Assembly: GCA_021323735.1 (NCBI GenBank)
Contig: JAJPKM010000003.1
Span: forward strand, 26,845 to 90,844
Length of the DNA: 64,000 bases
Source of the DNA: Gammaproteobacteria bacterium
GTDB lineage: Bacteria > Pseudomonadota > Gammaproteobacteria > Steroidobacterales > Steroidobacteraceae
Direction: 5' to 3'
Shown here: positions 43,201-51,290 of the stretch, in pieces
How the letters are laid out: every line of letters starts with the position of its first letter
Numbering within the stretch: position 1 is the stretch's first letter
The notes under the pieces: model-generated
The model's input: only the letters and a program-made list of their open reading frames with translations
What the model was told of the DNA's origin: nothing
Database searches by the model: none
Program-made: the position numbers and the translations under genes

Positions 43201-43545
43201 CTGGCAACCGAAGGCGTGGGTCCGATCGCCTTCGGCCAACCACGCCTCACGTACGTGCTCAACGCCACCTACGGCATTCGCAAGTGGCCTGCTATTTCGG
43301 TGGACCTCAACTTAACGCGCCTCGGAGCAGCCCCCGCAAGTTTGGACAATGTCCTCTACGCCCATGCGCTCAACGATCTGGATCTCGGAGGCAGGTATCG
43401 ATTTACAGTGCTCGGCAAGCCGGCGACCCTGCGCGCTCAAATCATCAATGTCACGAATGCCAAGGTTTGGAGCGCGGCCTACACGCCGGGATTCTTCCAA
43501 CAGGCACCACGCGCCCTGTTCGCCTATCTGACTGCCGACTTCTGA
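40288..43545 (+). CDS. MFS transporter fused in frame to a TonB-dependent receptor
   Basis: 1085 residues in one open frame. Residues 1-428 are a complete MFS protein of the metabolite:H+ symporter kind with about 12 helices and the motif YADRVGRKPAMVLSFG. After a basic stretch (LKRRRAGRNAR, 429-439) comes a hydrophobic segment (about 441-457) and SGA-Q, which looks like a signal peptide with cleavage near 462. From 463 to 1085 it is an outer-membrane receptor with a plug (EDAYGSTLGLESTGLYLPFN, VRGFNPQAAGN, PAPTGIVDYDLR) and a beta-barrel ending in aromatic Phe (AYLTADF). There is no in-frame ATG or GTG near the junction. The receptor belongs to a TonB-dependent family I know only loosely, and the substrate is unknown. 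The M20 remnant and peptidase neighbours suggest peptides. Confidence 0.85.
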   Translation: MSEVLESGAALRSLKPVAAVAAGNALALYDFQTFAFFAVQIGHAFFPGSPSSHALLLSLATFGAGFAARPLGAIVIGTYADRVGRKPAMVLSFGLMGFSVVALALTPSAEQIGIAAPILLLIFRLLQGFAVGGELGPAVAFLIEAAPAHRRGLYTSVQSATQGISVLAAGVVGFGLASALSPATFEAWGWRIALLIGGLIVPVGLYIRRNVPEKTREVDQSGAEFEQLQLPWRVIAAGILLVAALTIANYVRTYITTYAQDSLGLATNLAFGATIAQGLGALCAAPLAGLLSDKLGRKPVALGALPLSVVLGVPAFIVMGHTHLGLVVYAVTFALSAIGTLISVPAITLIAESLPRAARARSLAILYAATIAVFGGSTQFVIQWLIGLTGSPLAPAWYQTIALVIGGVALAAVHEPQEIPHTGDGAVGLKRRRAGRNARLPVGWLCWIALALAATLPRNSGAQHASDNPVASAEDAYGSTLGLESTGLYLPFNVRGFNPQAAGNVRIDGLYFDQQGALSNRVVEGSAIHVGVSEIGYVFPAPTGIVDYDLRHPGNGSPSATVVASAGPFQARGLSIDGNLPLISSELQLPLGASYQVTAQTPFGPNSGYTSRVTNFGSTPQWSPNDKLTVRAIIDWQQIAQAKTFPLIFTAGDFLPPAISRGYVGQNWAEGKSLSENFGGIVTAQLNDHWSFTAGVFRSVADSPVSFSDFYVNTHTNGVADHLVVGYPDQSVFSTSGETRLTGHFSSGLWGHEIVFLARGRNTFARYDGSDAVDLGPALITQITQMSEPIFSYSARTADRSELRSVGLAYRAHWQEHADFALGLQQENYDKAVTLPSVKEATLTDRPLRAYGNTALTLTKGLTAYAGFTQGLEDSGVAPSIATNRGAILPAARTWQVDSGIRYMLTPELKLIGGVFEIQKPYFNLDANAIDRDLGVQRAKGFELSLSGQPIEHLDITAGMLAGTVRVIGPDLATEGVGPIAFGQPRLTYVLNATYGIRKWPAISVDLNLTRLGAAPASLDNVLYAHALNDLDLGGRYRFTVLGKPATLRAQIINVTNAKVWSAAYTPGFFQQAPRALFAYLTADF

Positions 43546-43666
43546 TCGCACTCATCGGATACCACCATCGGTCGGATCGGTGCGGTCGGGGTGATCACGC
43601 CAAAGCGCGCTGGGATATGGGGCCTAGAAAAGCCGGAGCTCGTGCGATCGTATCAAAGCACTTGCG

Positions 43667-44059
43667 TCAGCGATCGCAGCCGGGCTGATCGACGATGCGC
43701 AATATCGGGATGGCCGCCTTCGCCTTGTCCATATCGCTTTGAATTGCAGGGGCGTTGCCCAAATTCAGCGTCTTGGCTGACCCGTCTGCGTAGGAAATGG
43801 TCGCAAAGAGATAGCGTCCGCATTTCGTCGTAACCAAGAGATCCGTGGCGTGGCTGGTAGGCGACTTGAGCGAGTCGCCAATCAGATCGCCCAATTTTCT
43901 CGCCGTCCCTGCAAGCTGTTCCTGGTTGCGCCTTACCACATCGGGTGCGATCAGATTCGAGGGCCCCGGAGCCACATAGAGAGGACCATTGTCGGCCGCA
44001 GCGGGCGAAATGCTGCCCGTAACACTCAACAGGCCAAAGCCGATGATCAGACTACGCAT
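43667..44059 (-). CDS. secreted protein, unknown function
   Basis: 130 residues. A signal peptide (about 1-22, ending PAAAD) and a small globular part with two Cys (TTKCGRY and PGCDR) that could form a disulfide. I recognise no family. It is convergent with the transporter-receptor gene and stands alone. Confidence 0.6.
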   Translation of the reverse strand: MRSLIIGFGLLSVTGSISPAAADNGPLYVAPGPSNLIAPDVVRRNQEQLAGTARKLGDLIGDSLKSPTSHATDLLVTTKCGRYLFATISYADGSAKTLNLGNAPAIQSDMDKAKAAIPILRIVDQPGCDR

Positions 44060-44249
44060 TTGATTCCTGCCGGTTCAGTGGGGAGTTTCCACACTCTAGG
44101 AGCTTTGAAAGGTCTCGCCCGTGACGGGGCGCTCATTACGGCAGTGTTTGTCGGGCGATCAGGATGAATCCCGTGCCTATACCGTTCCTATGTGGTTATG
44201 GCGCCTTGATGCCTGCTAAAGTGTGTTGGGTGTTCAAGAGGAAGGGCCT

Positions 44250-45092
44250 ATGAAAGGCAAGGTCGTGGTCATTACCGGTGCGACGTCCGGCATCGGCGAA
44301 GTCGCCGCGCAACGGCTTGCCGGCATGGGTGCGCGCATCGTGTTGGTAGCGCGTGATGCGGCGCGGGGCCAAAAGACCCTGGCCCGGCTGTCCAGCATCG
44401 GTACGGGCGCGCAGCATTCGATCTTCTACGGTGATCTATCGCGAATCGCTGAATCCAAACGCGTTGCGGCGGAAATCGCCGCTGCCGAGCCGCGTGTCGA
44501 CGTGCTCATCAACAATGCCGGCGCTTTGTTCGGCACACGCCAACTTACCGCCGACCATTTGGAAGCAACATTCGCAACCAATCACATGGCGTACTTCGTA
44601 CTCACACTGCGCCTAAAAGCGAATTTGCTGGCCGCCGCCCCGGCCCGCGTGGTCAGTACCGCCTCGGATGCGCACAAGGGATACACCTTGGATTTCGATG
44701 ATCTGCAAGCCGCCAAGGGCTACTCCGCGATTCGCGCGTATGGACGCTCCAAGCTCTGCAACATTCTCTTCACCCGGGAACTGGCGCGTCGCTGGAGCGG
44801 AAAGGGCATCACGGCGAACTGCCTGCACCCCGGTTTCGTTGCGACGCGTTTCGGTGATGGCAGCGGAGGGCTTCTGTCGGGCGTGGTGCGCATCGCCAAG
44901 AACTTCGCCATCACTCCGGAGAAAGGCGCTGAAACCATCGTCTATCTGGCGTCATCCCCGGACGTGACCGCGGTCAGCGGCGAATATTTCTATAAATGCC
45001 GTCCTGCGACCCCGACCGACGGTGGCCGCGACGATGCGGCGGCCAGCCGCCTCTGGAACGAATCCGCGAAATTCGCGGGAATCGAAACCTGA
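44250..45092 (+). CDS. short-chain dehydrogenase/reductase
   Basis: 280 residues from the ATG at 44250, preceded by AGAGGAAGGG. Rossmann motif TGATSGIG, NNAG, active-site Tyr-x-x-x-Lys in YGRSKLCN, and HPGFVATRFG after it, the pattern of retinol/WW-domain oxidoreductase-type SDRs. NADP preference is suggested by VLVARDAARG. Substrate unknown. Confidence 0.9.
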   Translation: MKGKVVVITGATSGIGEVAAQRLAGMGARIVLVARDAARGQKTLARLSSIGTGAQHSIFYGDLSRIAESKRVAAEIAAAEPRVDVLINNAGALFGTRQLTADHLEATFATNHMAYFVLTLRLKANLLAAAPARVVSTASDAHKGYTLDFDDLQAAKGYSAIRAYGRSKLCNILFTRELARRWSGKGITANCLHPGFVATRFGDGSGGLLSGVVRIAKNFAITPEKGAETIVYLASSPDVTAVSGEYFYKCRPATPTDGGRDDAAASRLWNESAKFAGIET

Positions 45093-45228
45093 AGGTGACA
45101 CGTATGACCTAGCGTGTTCACGTACTTTTAAATTCCTATTGTCCTACAAGCGAGCGCGGAGTCTTGGCTCTGCGAAACGAAGCTCGAAACGCGCACTTTG
45201 ACCTTTCAGCAGTCCTACGGGGGACACT

Positions 45229-45729
45229 ATGAAGTATTTCGCAGCATCGTTGGTTTCACTGGTTCCGTTGGTGGTGCTTTCCGCGGAGATCCTCGACGCA
45301 AAATTCTATCGAGACGCGGCGGAAGGCGGAATCGCGGAGGTGGCCATGGGAAATCTGGCGCAACAAAAAGCTCAGAGCTCGAAGGTGAAGGACTTCGGTG
45401 CGCAGATGGTAAAGGACCATACGGCCGCCAAGGAAAAATTGCAGGCTCTCGCCCAATCGAAAAATATCACCCTACCCGCCAATCCGAGCGTCGACGAGAT
45501 GGAGGCGATTTCCAAGCTCAAAGTCCTCTCCGGTCAATCGTTCGACAAGTCCTACATCCAGGGAATGATAAAGGACCATGAGGAGGATATTGCCGAGTTC
45601 AAGAAGGAGGCGGCATCCGGCCAGGACCCTGACGCGAGAGCATTCGCAAGCGCTACGTTGCCGACGTTGCACGCGCACCTCAATAGGATTCGTGCCATCG
45701 CCGCCGATGCCGGAGTCAGCGCCGAGTAG
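45229..45729 (+). CDS. DUF4142 family exported protein
   Basis: 166 residues with a short N-terminal signal sequence and a helical, ferritin-like region: FYRDAAEGGIAEVAMGNLA, SSKVKDFGAQMVKDHTAA and KSYIQGMIKDHEEDIAEF, then LPTLHAHLNRI. This repeating His/Asp/Glu pattern is that of the DUF4142 family of periplasmic proteins of unclear function, often stress-associated. Confidence 0.85.
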   Translation: MKYFAASLVSLVPLVVLSAEILDAKFYRDAAEGGIAEVAMGNLAQQKAQSSKVKDFGAQMVKDHTAAKEKLQALAQSKNITLPANPSVDEMEAISKLKVLSGQSFDKSYIQGMIKDHEEDIAEFKKEAASGQDPDARAFASATLPTLHAHLNRIRAIAADAGVSAE

Positions 45730-45755
45730 TCAACTATAGAGAGGAGTGAAAAACC

Positions 45756-45944
45756 ATGAATGCGAGTCGATATATCCTCGCCGCCATCGCCCTAAGTGCA
45801 TCTTCGGTAGGCTGCACGCAGCATACGCCGCCGCCCACATCGCCGAACCCGCCGCCGGAGATGCCAACGCCAACGCCGCCGCCTTCGCCGAACACCAACC
45901 CGAATGTACCGCCGGCACCTCCCACGCAGCCGAATCCTGGCTAA
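45756..45944 (+). CDS. small proline-rich lipoprotein
   Basis: 62 residues. A signal with a lipobox (SSVGC) near residue 20 and a tail made mostly of Pro, Thr, Asn and Ser (TPPPTSPNPPPEMPTPTPPP). GAGGAG lies 8 bases before the ATG. It follows the DUF4142 gene by 26 bases and is probably in its operon. A cell-wall or outer-membrane spacer role is possible but unproven. Confidence 0.6.
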   Translation: MNASRYILAAIALSASSVGCTQHTPPPTSPNPPPEMPTPTPPPSPNTNPNVPPAPPTQPNPG

Positions 45945-46114
45945 TGCGAATGGGCGGGAACGAAGTCGACGACCCGATGACTTCCCGTCTTCAGTGAGGC
46001 GTGAACGCCGACGACCCGCCTTCCAACCGCGTCAGTATTGCGTGCGCGGCGGTCACTCGAGCGTCGATCGGGTAGGAGCTATTCGCGCGGGTTCGCAGTC
46101 TGACGCCTGATCCC

Positions 46115-47062
46115 TCAGCCTTTCGCTGCCCTGTCCTTCGGCACGTTCTTCGCTCGGTCGGTAACGAGAAAGCTTTCGAGGACCCGCAGATACTTCTCCG
46201 GTTCCTCGAAGGCCGGTAGATGACCGCTTTTCTCGAAGAAGACGATCCGCGCGCCGGGGATGGCGTGCGCCATGCGCCACGCCGTGAGCGGCGCGACGTT
46301 CATGTCGTAGCGCCCGGTGATGACCAAGGTTGGAAAATGAAAATTTGCCAGCTTGGGCGTGAGATCGAGATTCTCGGTGGCTTGCTGCACGGCGCGCGAC
46401 ACCGCGGGAACGAAGCCCAAATCTCCCATGTGCGAGACATAGGCATCGCGCTTCTCCGGCGAGTAGAAGCACATGCGCATATGATTCACCAAACCGGCCT
46501 GCGCCGCCGCCTCGGGATCCGCCGCGAGTTTCTTGTCTTCCGCCTCGCCTTGTTCTTCGCGATCCGGGAAAACCTGCGGCAGCAGATGCTCGATGCTCTT
46601 CCACGAGGGTGCGGCGGAATCTGAAAGAATGAGCCGGGACACATGTTCGGGATGAGCCGCGGCGTAAGCCATCGCGATCATTCCCCCATAGGAATCCCCC
46701 AAGATGGCGACGCGGTCCAGCGAAAGCGCGTTACGGATCGCCTCGAGATCGGCGACCTGCGCATCCATGCCCTGAGACGCATTGGGCTGAACCTGTTTGG
46801 ACGTGCCCGTGCCGCGCTGATCGTAGAGCACGACCAGTCGATGCGCCGCCACGCGCTGCCAGAGATCATTCTGCATCATGTAGGCATGGGAAAGCCCCGG
46901 GCCGCCATTGACCGCGATAAGCGGAATCTCAGCGCCGAGCGTGCCCAGGACCTCGTAGCCTAAGTCCACCTCGGGGGTATGAAGCGTCCCCGTGCGGTGC
47001 GCAGTTTGGGCAAAGATCAAGGTGGGCAGCAGAATCGCCAATGCGAACACCAACTTCAGCAT
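46115..47062 (-). CDS. exported alpha/beta-hydrolase, proline iminopeptidase-like
   Basis: 315 residues with an N-terminal signal peptide (VFALAILLPTLIFAQ). Motifs NGGPGLSHAYM, DQRGTGTS, nucleophile Ser in GDSYGGMIA, Asp in GRYDMNVAP, His in KSGHLPAFE. This is the S33 proline iminopeptidase form with a cap domain. It is the third S33-type enzyme in the window. Confidence 0.88.
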   Translation of the reverse strand: MLKLVFALAILLPTLIFAQTAHRTGTLHTPEVDLGYEVLGTLGAEIPLIAVNGGPGLSHAYMMQNDLWQRVAAHRLVVLYDQRGTGTSKQVQPNASQGMDAQVADLEAIRNALSLDRVAILGDSYGGMIAMAYAAAHPEHVSRLILSDSAAPSWKSIEHLLPQVFPDREEQGEAEDKKLAADPEAAAQAGLVNHMRMCFYSPEKRDAYVSHMGDLGFVPAVSRAVQQATENLDLTPKLANFHFPTLVITGRYDMNVAPLTAWRMAHAIPGARIVFFEKSGHLPAFEEPEKYLRVLESFLVTDRAKNVPKDRAAKG

Positions 47063-47191
47063 ATAAATCCTCGTACCGATCGCAACCGACGGAACACGAC
47101 CCGCTCAGTGTAGTCTCAAGTAGGGCGTAAGGCATGGCCTCTATCCACCGGGAGCGCGTATGTGTTGGGTCGAGCGAAGAGAGCAGTGGAC

Positions 47192-48367
47192 ATGATCCAA
47201 GAGTGGATTCGAAAAGGCCGCGAACTCGGTGCCAGCGATCTGCACATCGAAGCGGATACCGCGCCGGTGGCCCGCGTCCGGGGCCAGCTGTCCGCCATCG
47301 GACCGTCCATCCCGGGAACGCTCGTCGCACAAGCGGGCCGCGAGCTCTTGGGCGGCGATGGCTGGTCGCAATTCCTGAGCCGAGGCTCCGCCGATCTTTC
47401 GCGCACCATCGCCGGCGTCCGCTGCCGCATCAATATCTTCCAGACATTGCGCGGCGTGGCCATGGCGGTGCGTTTGCTCAGTTCATTTCAAAACAATCTT
47501 CGGGCCTGCAACCTGAATCCGGAATTGAAGAAGCTGACCGACGCGACGACGGGCCTGATCGTCGTCTCCGGTCCCACCGGCAGCGGCAAATCCACGACTC
47601 TCGCCGCGCTGGTCGAGGAAATAAACTCCTCGAGCGCGCGCAACATCATCGCGATCGAGAGTCCCATCGAGTACCTGTTCACCAACCGGCGTTCCTTCAT
47701 CCGGCAGCGGGAGGTCCCAACCCACTCTCCCAGCTACGAGCAAGCCTTGGTCGATGCCCTGCGCGAGAACCCCGACGTTCTGGTCATCGGCGAGATGCGA
47801 ACGCCCGAGGTGATGCGTCTGACCTTGAGCGCGGCCGAAACCGGCCACCTGGTCATTGTTACCATGCATTCGGCGACCTGTGCGGAAGCCCTCACGCGCC
47901 TGTGCATGTCGTTTCCCGCGGAAATACAGGGCAGCATCCGCGCACAACTCGCCGATTGTTTCGTAGGTCTGGTCTGCCAGCGGCTCGATTTCCTGAGCGA
48001 GTTTCGCTTGCGCGTTCCGGTTTGCGAAATCCTGCTGCCGAGCGCCGCCTCCAAGGGAACCATACGCGGCGGACAATTCAGCCAGATCGCCAACGTCCTG
48101 CAAACCGGTGGAGACGTGGGCATGTGGAATTTCGATCGCTACCAGCGCTGGGTCGCGCAGAAGCGCGACTGGGTGCCGCCAACGCTCGCTGTGCCACTGC
48201 CCGAGGAGCGCATAGCGCCTGCCGCGCCCAAATTGCCGCGCCGCGAGGTTCAAGCAGGCCGCGAGGTCCAGACGGCCTCGCCCAAGGACGATACACTGGA
48301 GATATCCATCGAGGAGAATGCCGATCTCGATGAATTGGCCAAGCGCATCGAGAAAGGCACTCGCTAG
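47192..48367 (+). CDS. PilT/PilU-like secretion ATPase, orphan
   Basis: 391 residues from the ATG at 47192 (MIQEWIRKGRELGASDLHIE); the frame is open to a GTG at 47162. Walker A GPTGSGKST at residues 127-135, Walker B GEMRTPEVM with the catalytic Glu, and a His box TMHSATCAEA. The Asp box reads AIESPIEY where PilT has EDPIE, and Asp after GEMR is Thr. The tail (about 320-391) is unlike PilT, charged and Pro-rich. No pilus gene is nearby, so its partner is unknown. A type IV pilus retraction accessory is possible. Confidence 0.85.
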   Translation: MIQEWIRKGRELGASDLHIEADTAPVARVRGQLSAIGPSIPGTLVAQAGRELLGGDGWSQFLSRGSADLSRTIAGVRCRINIFQTLRGVAMAVRLLSSFQNNLRACNLNPELKKLTDATTGLIVVSGPTGSGKSTTLAALVEEINSSSARNIIAIESPIEYLFTNRRSFIRQREVPTHSPSYEQALVDALRENPDVLVIGEMRTPEVMRLTLSAAETGHLVIVTMHSATCAEALTRLCMSFPAEIQGSIRAQLADCFVGLVCQRLDFLSEFRLRVPVCEILLPSAASKGTIRGGQFSQIANVLQTGGDVGMWNFDRYQRWVAQKRDWVPPTLAVPLPEERIAPAAPKLPRREVQAGREVQTASPKDDTLEISIEENADLDELAKRIEKGTR

Positions 48368-48394
48368 CTTAGCTACGCACCGGTGTCGCGGCCG

Positions 48395-49201
48395 CTATTC
48401 TTCCAGCTGCAATGCACGCATCGCGGGACTGGCGAAGGCAACGCCGCCATCGACCGTCAGAGTCGACCCGATCACGTAGTCGCCGGCTCGAGAGGCTAAG
48501 AAAATCGCAGCGCCCGCCATGTCTTCGTCGGTTCCCACACGCCGCGATGGAATATGTTTTGCCACTTCGTCGGCATGGTCGCGCGCTTCCCGGTTCATGT
48601 CGGATTTGAAGGCGCCCGGCGCGATGGCACTGACGTAGATGTTGTCCTTGACCAAGCGCGCAGCCATGAGGCGCGTAAGCTGGATCAGACCGGCCTTGCT
48701 GGTGACGTACGAATAGGTTTCGCGATGGGTCAGGTAGATGCCGTCGATGGAGGCTATGTTGATCACCTTTGCCGGACGAGCCGCGCTGGCCGCGTTGCGC
48801 AATGCCGGCGCCATGGCCTGAGTCAAAAAGAACGGCGTCTTGGCGTTCAGGTTGAGCACCTTGTCCCAACCCTCTTCGGGGAATTCATCGAAGCTGCCTC
48901 CCCAGGCGGCACCAGCGTTGTTCACCAGGATGTCCACCTTGGGCTCCTGCGCCATCACCGCGGAGGCTAGCGCTTTAGCGCCGGCGACCGTCGATACGTT
49001 CATGGGAATCGAGATGCACTGGCCGCCGTCCTTGGAGAGATCCTTCGCGGTCTGATTGCAGGCGTCCGCCTTGCGCGCCGAAATATAGACCTTTGCGCCC
49101 TGTGCAATGAATCCTTCGGCAATCATCTTGCCGATGCCGCGCGAGCCGCCGGTGATCAGCGCGACGCGTCCCTTGAGTGAAAATAGGTCCTTCGTATTCA
49201 T
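48395..49201 (-). CDS. SDR family oxidoreductase
   Basis: 268 residues from the ATG at 49201. Motifs TGGSRGIGK (cofactor), NNAGAAWG, IASIDGIYL, the Tyr-x-x-x-Lys in YSYVTSKAG, and IAPGAFKSDM. It ends in a C-terminal VDGG block typical of 3-ketoacyl reductase-like SDRs. Convergent with the PilT-like gene (27 bases apart). Confidence 0.92.
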   Translation of the reverse strand: MNTKDLFSLKGRVALITGGSRGIGKMIAEGFIAQGAKVYISARKADACNQTAKDLSKDGGQCISIPMNVSTVAGAKALASAVMAQEPKVDILVNNAGAAWGGSFDEFPEEGWDKVLNLNAKTPFFLTQAMAPALRNAASAARPAKVINIASIDGIYLTHRETYSYVTSKAGLIQLTRLMAARLVKDNIYVSAIAPGAFKSDMNREARDHADEVAKHIPSRRVGTDEDMAGAAIFLASRAGDYVIGSTLTVDGGVAFASPAMRALQLEE

Positions 49202-49348
49202 CGGTGCCTCGACATTGTGGGTGGTTCGATCTCTCATTCTAGCGCAGGAGGATTGCACCGGTCCGTCGTCAGGGCGCGAATTACATTGGTCTGGCGTCGC
49301 AGCCCGATTAATGTAATCCGGAGCGCTCAATCCGGTAACATCGCGCGC

Positions 49349-50140
49349 ATGCTGTTTTCTCAAACGCTGGCGTCGATGCAGCCTCAGGACAGTGCCTGGG
49401 CCGCCCTCATCGGTGAGGATTGGTCGCAGGGCCGAGCGACTTTCGGCGGTATGGTGGCGGCGCTCGGCAATGAGGCGATGCGTCGTTTGGTGCCGCCCGA
49501 CCGGCAGTTGCGCGGCCTGGAAACGATTTTTGCGGGCCCAACGCTCGCCGGTGCCGTGCGCATCGAGGCCGAGGTTCTGCGGGTGGGCAAGGCGGTGACG
49601 ATCGCGCATGCACGCGTATGGAGCGCCGAGAAAATTGCGGCGACACTGACGGGCACATACGGAGCGCCGCGATCGACGTCCATTTCACTGCTGCCGAGCC
49701 TGCCTGCGGGAGTGCCGGAAGCGCAACATTTGCCGGCAATACCGGCCCGCGCACCCGCGGGTCCCGCGTTTTTGCAGCACTTCGATTTCCGCTGGGCCGA
49801 AGGCGCATGGCCCTTCAGCGGTTCGAGTTTGCGCAGCTCGAAAATCTACGTCCGCCACCGGGATTCAGCCGCGCTCACAGAATCCCACGTGGTAGCGCTC
49901 GTCGACTGCATTCCCTCGGTGATTCTGCAAATGCTGAGCACGCCCGCTCCCTCCAGCTCGCTGACCTGGACGCTTCAATTCCTCAAGCATGATTACCGCT
50001 TTGCCCCCGATGCGTGGTGGCGTATCGATGCCGAGATCGATTCGGCGGCGGAAGGGTATTCCTGCGAGTCCAGCGTCGTGCTCGACCCCGGCGGCGCCCC
50101 CGCGGTGCTCAGCCGTCAAATGGTGGCGGTGTTCGGCTGA
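49349..50140 (+). CDS. acyl-CoA thioesterase-like protein (hotdog fold)
   Basis: 263 residues from the ATG at 49349. Two hotdog domains in one chain (about 1-110 and 140-263), as in TesB-like proteins. The start has ATFGGMVAALGNEAMRRL, as in the first half of the family, and the second half has CIPSVILQML and WTLQFLKHDYR. It is expected to hydrolyse acyl-CoA. It is divergent from the SDR gene at 48395-49201. Confidence 0.82.
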   Translation: MLFSQTLASMQPQDSAWAALIGEDWSQGRATFGGMVAALGNEAMRRLVPPDRQLRGLETIFAGPTLAGAVRIEAEVLRVGKAVTIAHARVWSAEKIAATLTGTYGAPRSTSISLLPSLPAGVPEAQHLPAIPARAPAGPAFLQHFDFRWAEGAWPFSGSSLRSSKIYVRHRDSAALTESHVVALVDCIPSVILQMLSTPAPSSSLTWTLQFLKHDYRFAPDAWWRIDAEIDSAAEGYSCESSVVLDPGGAPAVLSRQMVAVFG

Positions 50141-50203
50141 CGTCCTCCCGCAACCTCAACGTGCGATTCCTTCCACAAGACGTCAACGTCCAACCCGCTG
50201 ATA

Positions 50204-51235
50204 TTATTTGCCGACGAAGATGCTCTTCGGCAGTTTCACATGGACGCCGAGGTTGGGTTTATCCACCAGCTGCGTGATGGTCACATTCCCTGCGATGCTC
50301 ACCAGCTGATAGGCCTGATGGCGCGTGAGGTGTTTGTTCGACACCAGGAAATCCACCATCTCCTGGATGGCGCCCTTGGTGGCGGTGGCCAAATCAGGAT
50401 CGGTGGCCATGCTGATGTAATCTGTGGCGGTTTCCGCTCGAGGCCATTGCAGTTTCATATCCTTGCGCACCGTCAGTTGCAATCGGCCGCGCAAGGATGT
50501 TTCGATGGCGGTTTGATCCACTTCGCCGTCGCCCTGTGCCGCGTGCCCATCGCCGATTTCGAACAGGGCGCCGCGCGCGAATATCGGGATATAAAGCGTC
50601 GTGCCCACCACCAGTTCGCGATTGTCCAAGTTGCCGGCATGGCGCCCCGGCGGATTGCTGCTGAGGCGGCCTAATTCCGGCGCAGGCGACACGCCGATGC
50701 TGCCGTAAAAGGGTTTGAGCGGAATCACGATGCCCGGCAGGAATTCAGCCGTCATTTTCCGGCGGTCGAGGGTGATGATTTTGGATGGTGCGCCGGTCTC
50801 GCAGTTCTCCGGCAGGTAGCCGCTGCAGCCGTTGTAGCCATAGTCGAGCGGCAGGTCGATGGACAGAATCTTGACTTCCAGCACATCGCCGGGCTCCGCG
50901 CCTTCGACGTAGACCGGGCCGGTCAGAATATGGCCCCCGGGACCGCGCCGATCGCCGGTCACCTCGGACACGATGACCTTGAGCGAGGCCTGAATCTTGT
51001 CGTCCGGCACGCCGGCCTTCGCCAGACCCGCAGGCGAGTTGGTCAACAAGGTATCGACATCGATGATGTCACCCGAGTCGATGTGCAATACCGGGGTCGC
51101 CTCCGACCAGTAGTAGCCATAGGCCACCGTGGCCGGCGTCGCCTCGAGACGATGCGTGATCGGCGGGTGTGCGAAGGTGGCGCCCGCGAGGCCGAGCGCG
51201 ACCAGACTCAAACAAGACAGGGTGATTTTTCTCAT
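50204..51235 (-). CDS. acetamidase/formamidase family protein, exported
   Basis: 343 residues. Signal peptide ends near FAHPP. The body resembles FmdA/AmdA: SGDIIDVDTL, TGPVYVEGAEPGDVLEVKIL, NPPGRHAGNLD, IGDGHAAQGDGEV. The last motif is the metal-binding region of the family. An N-terminal export signal is unusual for a cytoplasmic amidase, though it is known in some proteobacterial members. Amide substrate unknown. Confidence 0.88.
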   Translation of the reverse strand: MRKITLSCLSLVALGLAGATFAHPPITHRLEATPATVAYGYYWSEATPVLHIDSGDIIDVDTLLTNSPAGLAKAGVPDDKIQASLKVIVSEVTGDRRGPGGHILTGPVYVEGAEPGDVLEVKILSIDLPLDYGYNGCSGYLPENCETGAPSKIITLDRRKMTAEFLPGIVIPLKPFYGSIGVSPAPELGRLSSNPPGRHAGNLDNRELVVGTTLYIPIFARGALFEIGDGHAAQGDGEVDQTAIETSLRGRLQLTVRKDMKLQWPRAETATDYISMATDPDLATATKGAIQEMVDFLVSNKHLTRHQAYQLVSIAGNVTITQLVDKPNLGVHVKLPKSIFVGK

Positions 51236-51290
51236 GGCGCTACGCTATCACACGATGCGCCTGATGGGCGTTGTCGCCGGCGAGATCAGA

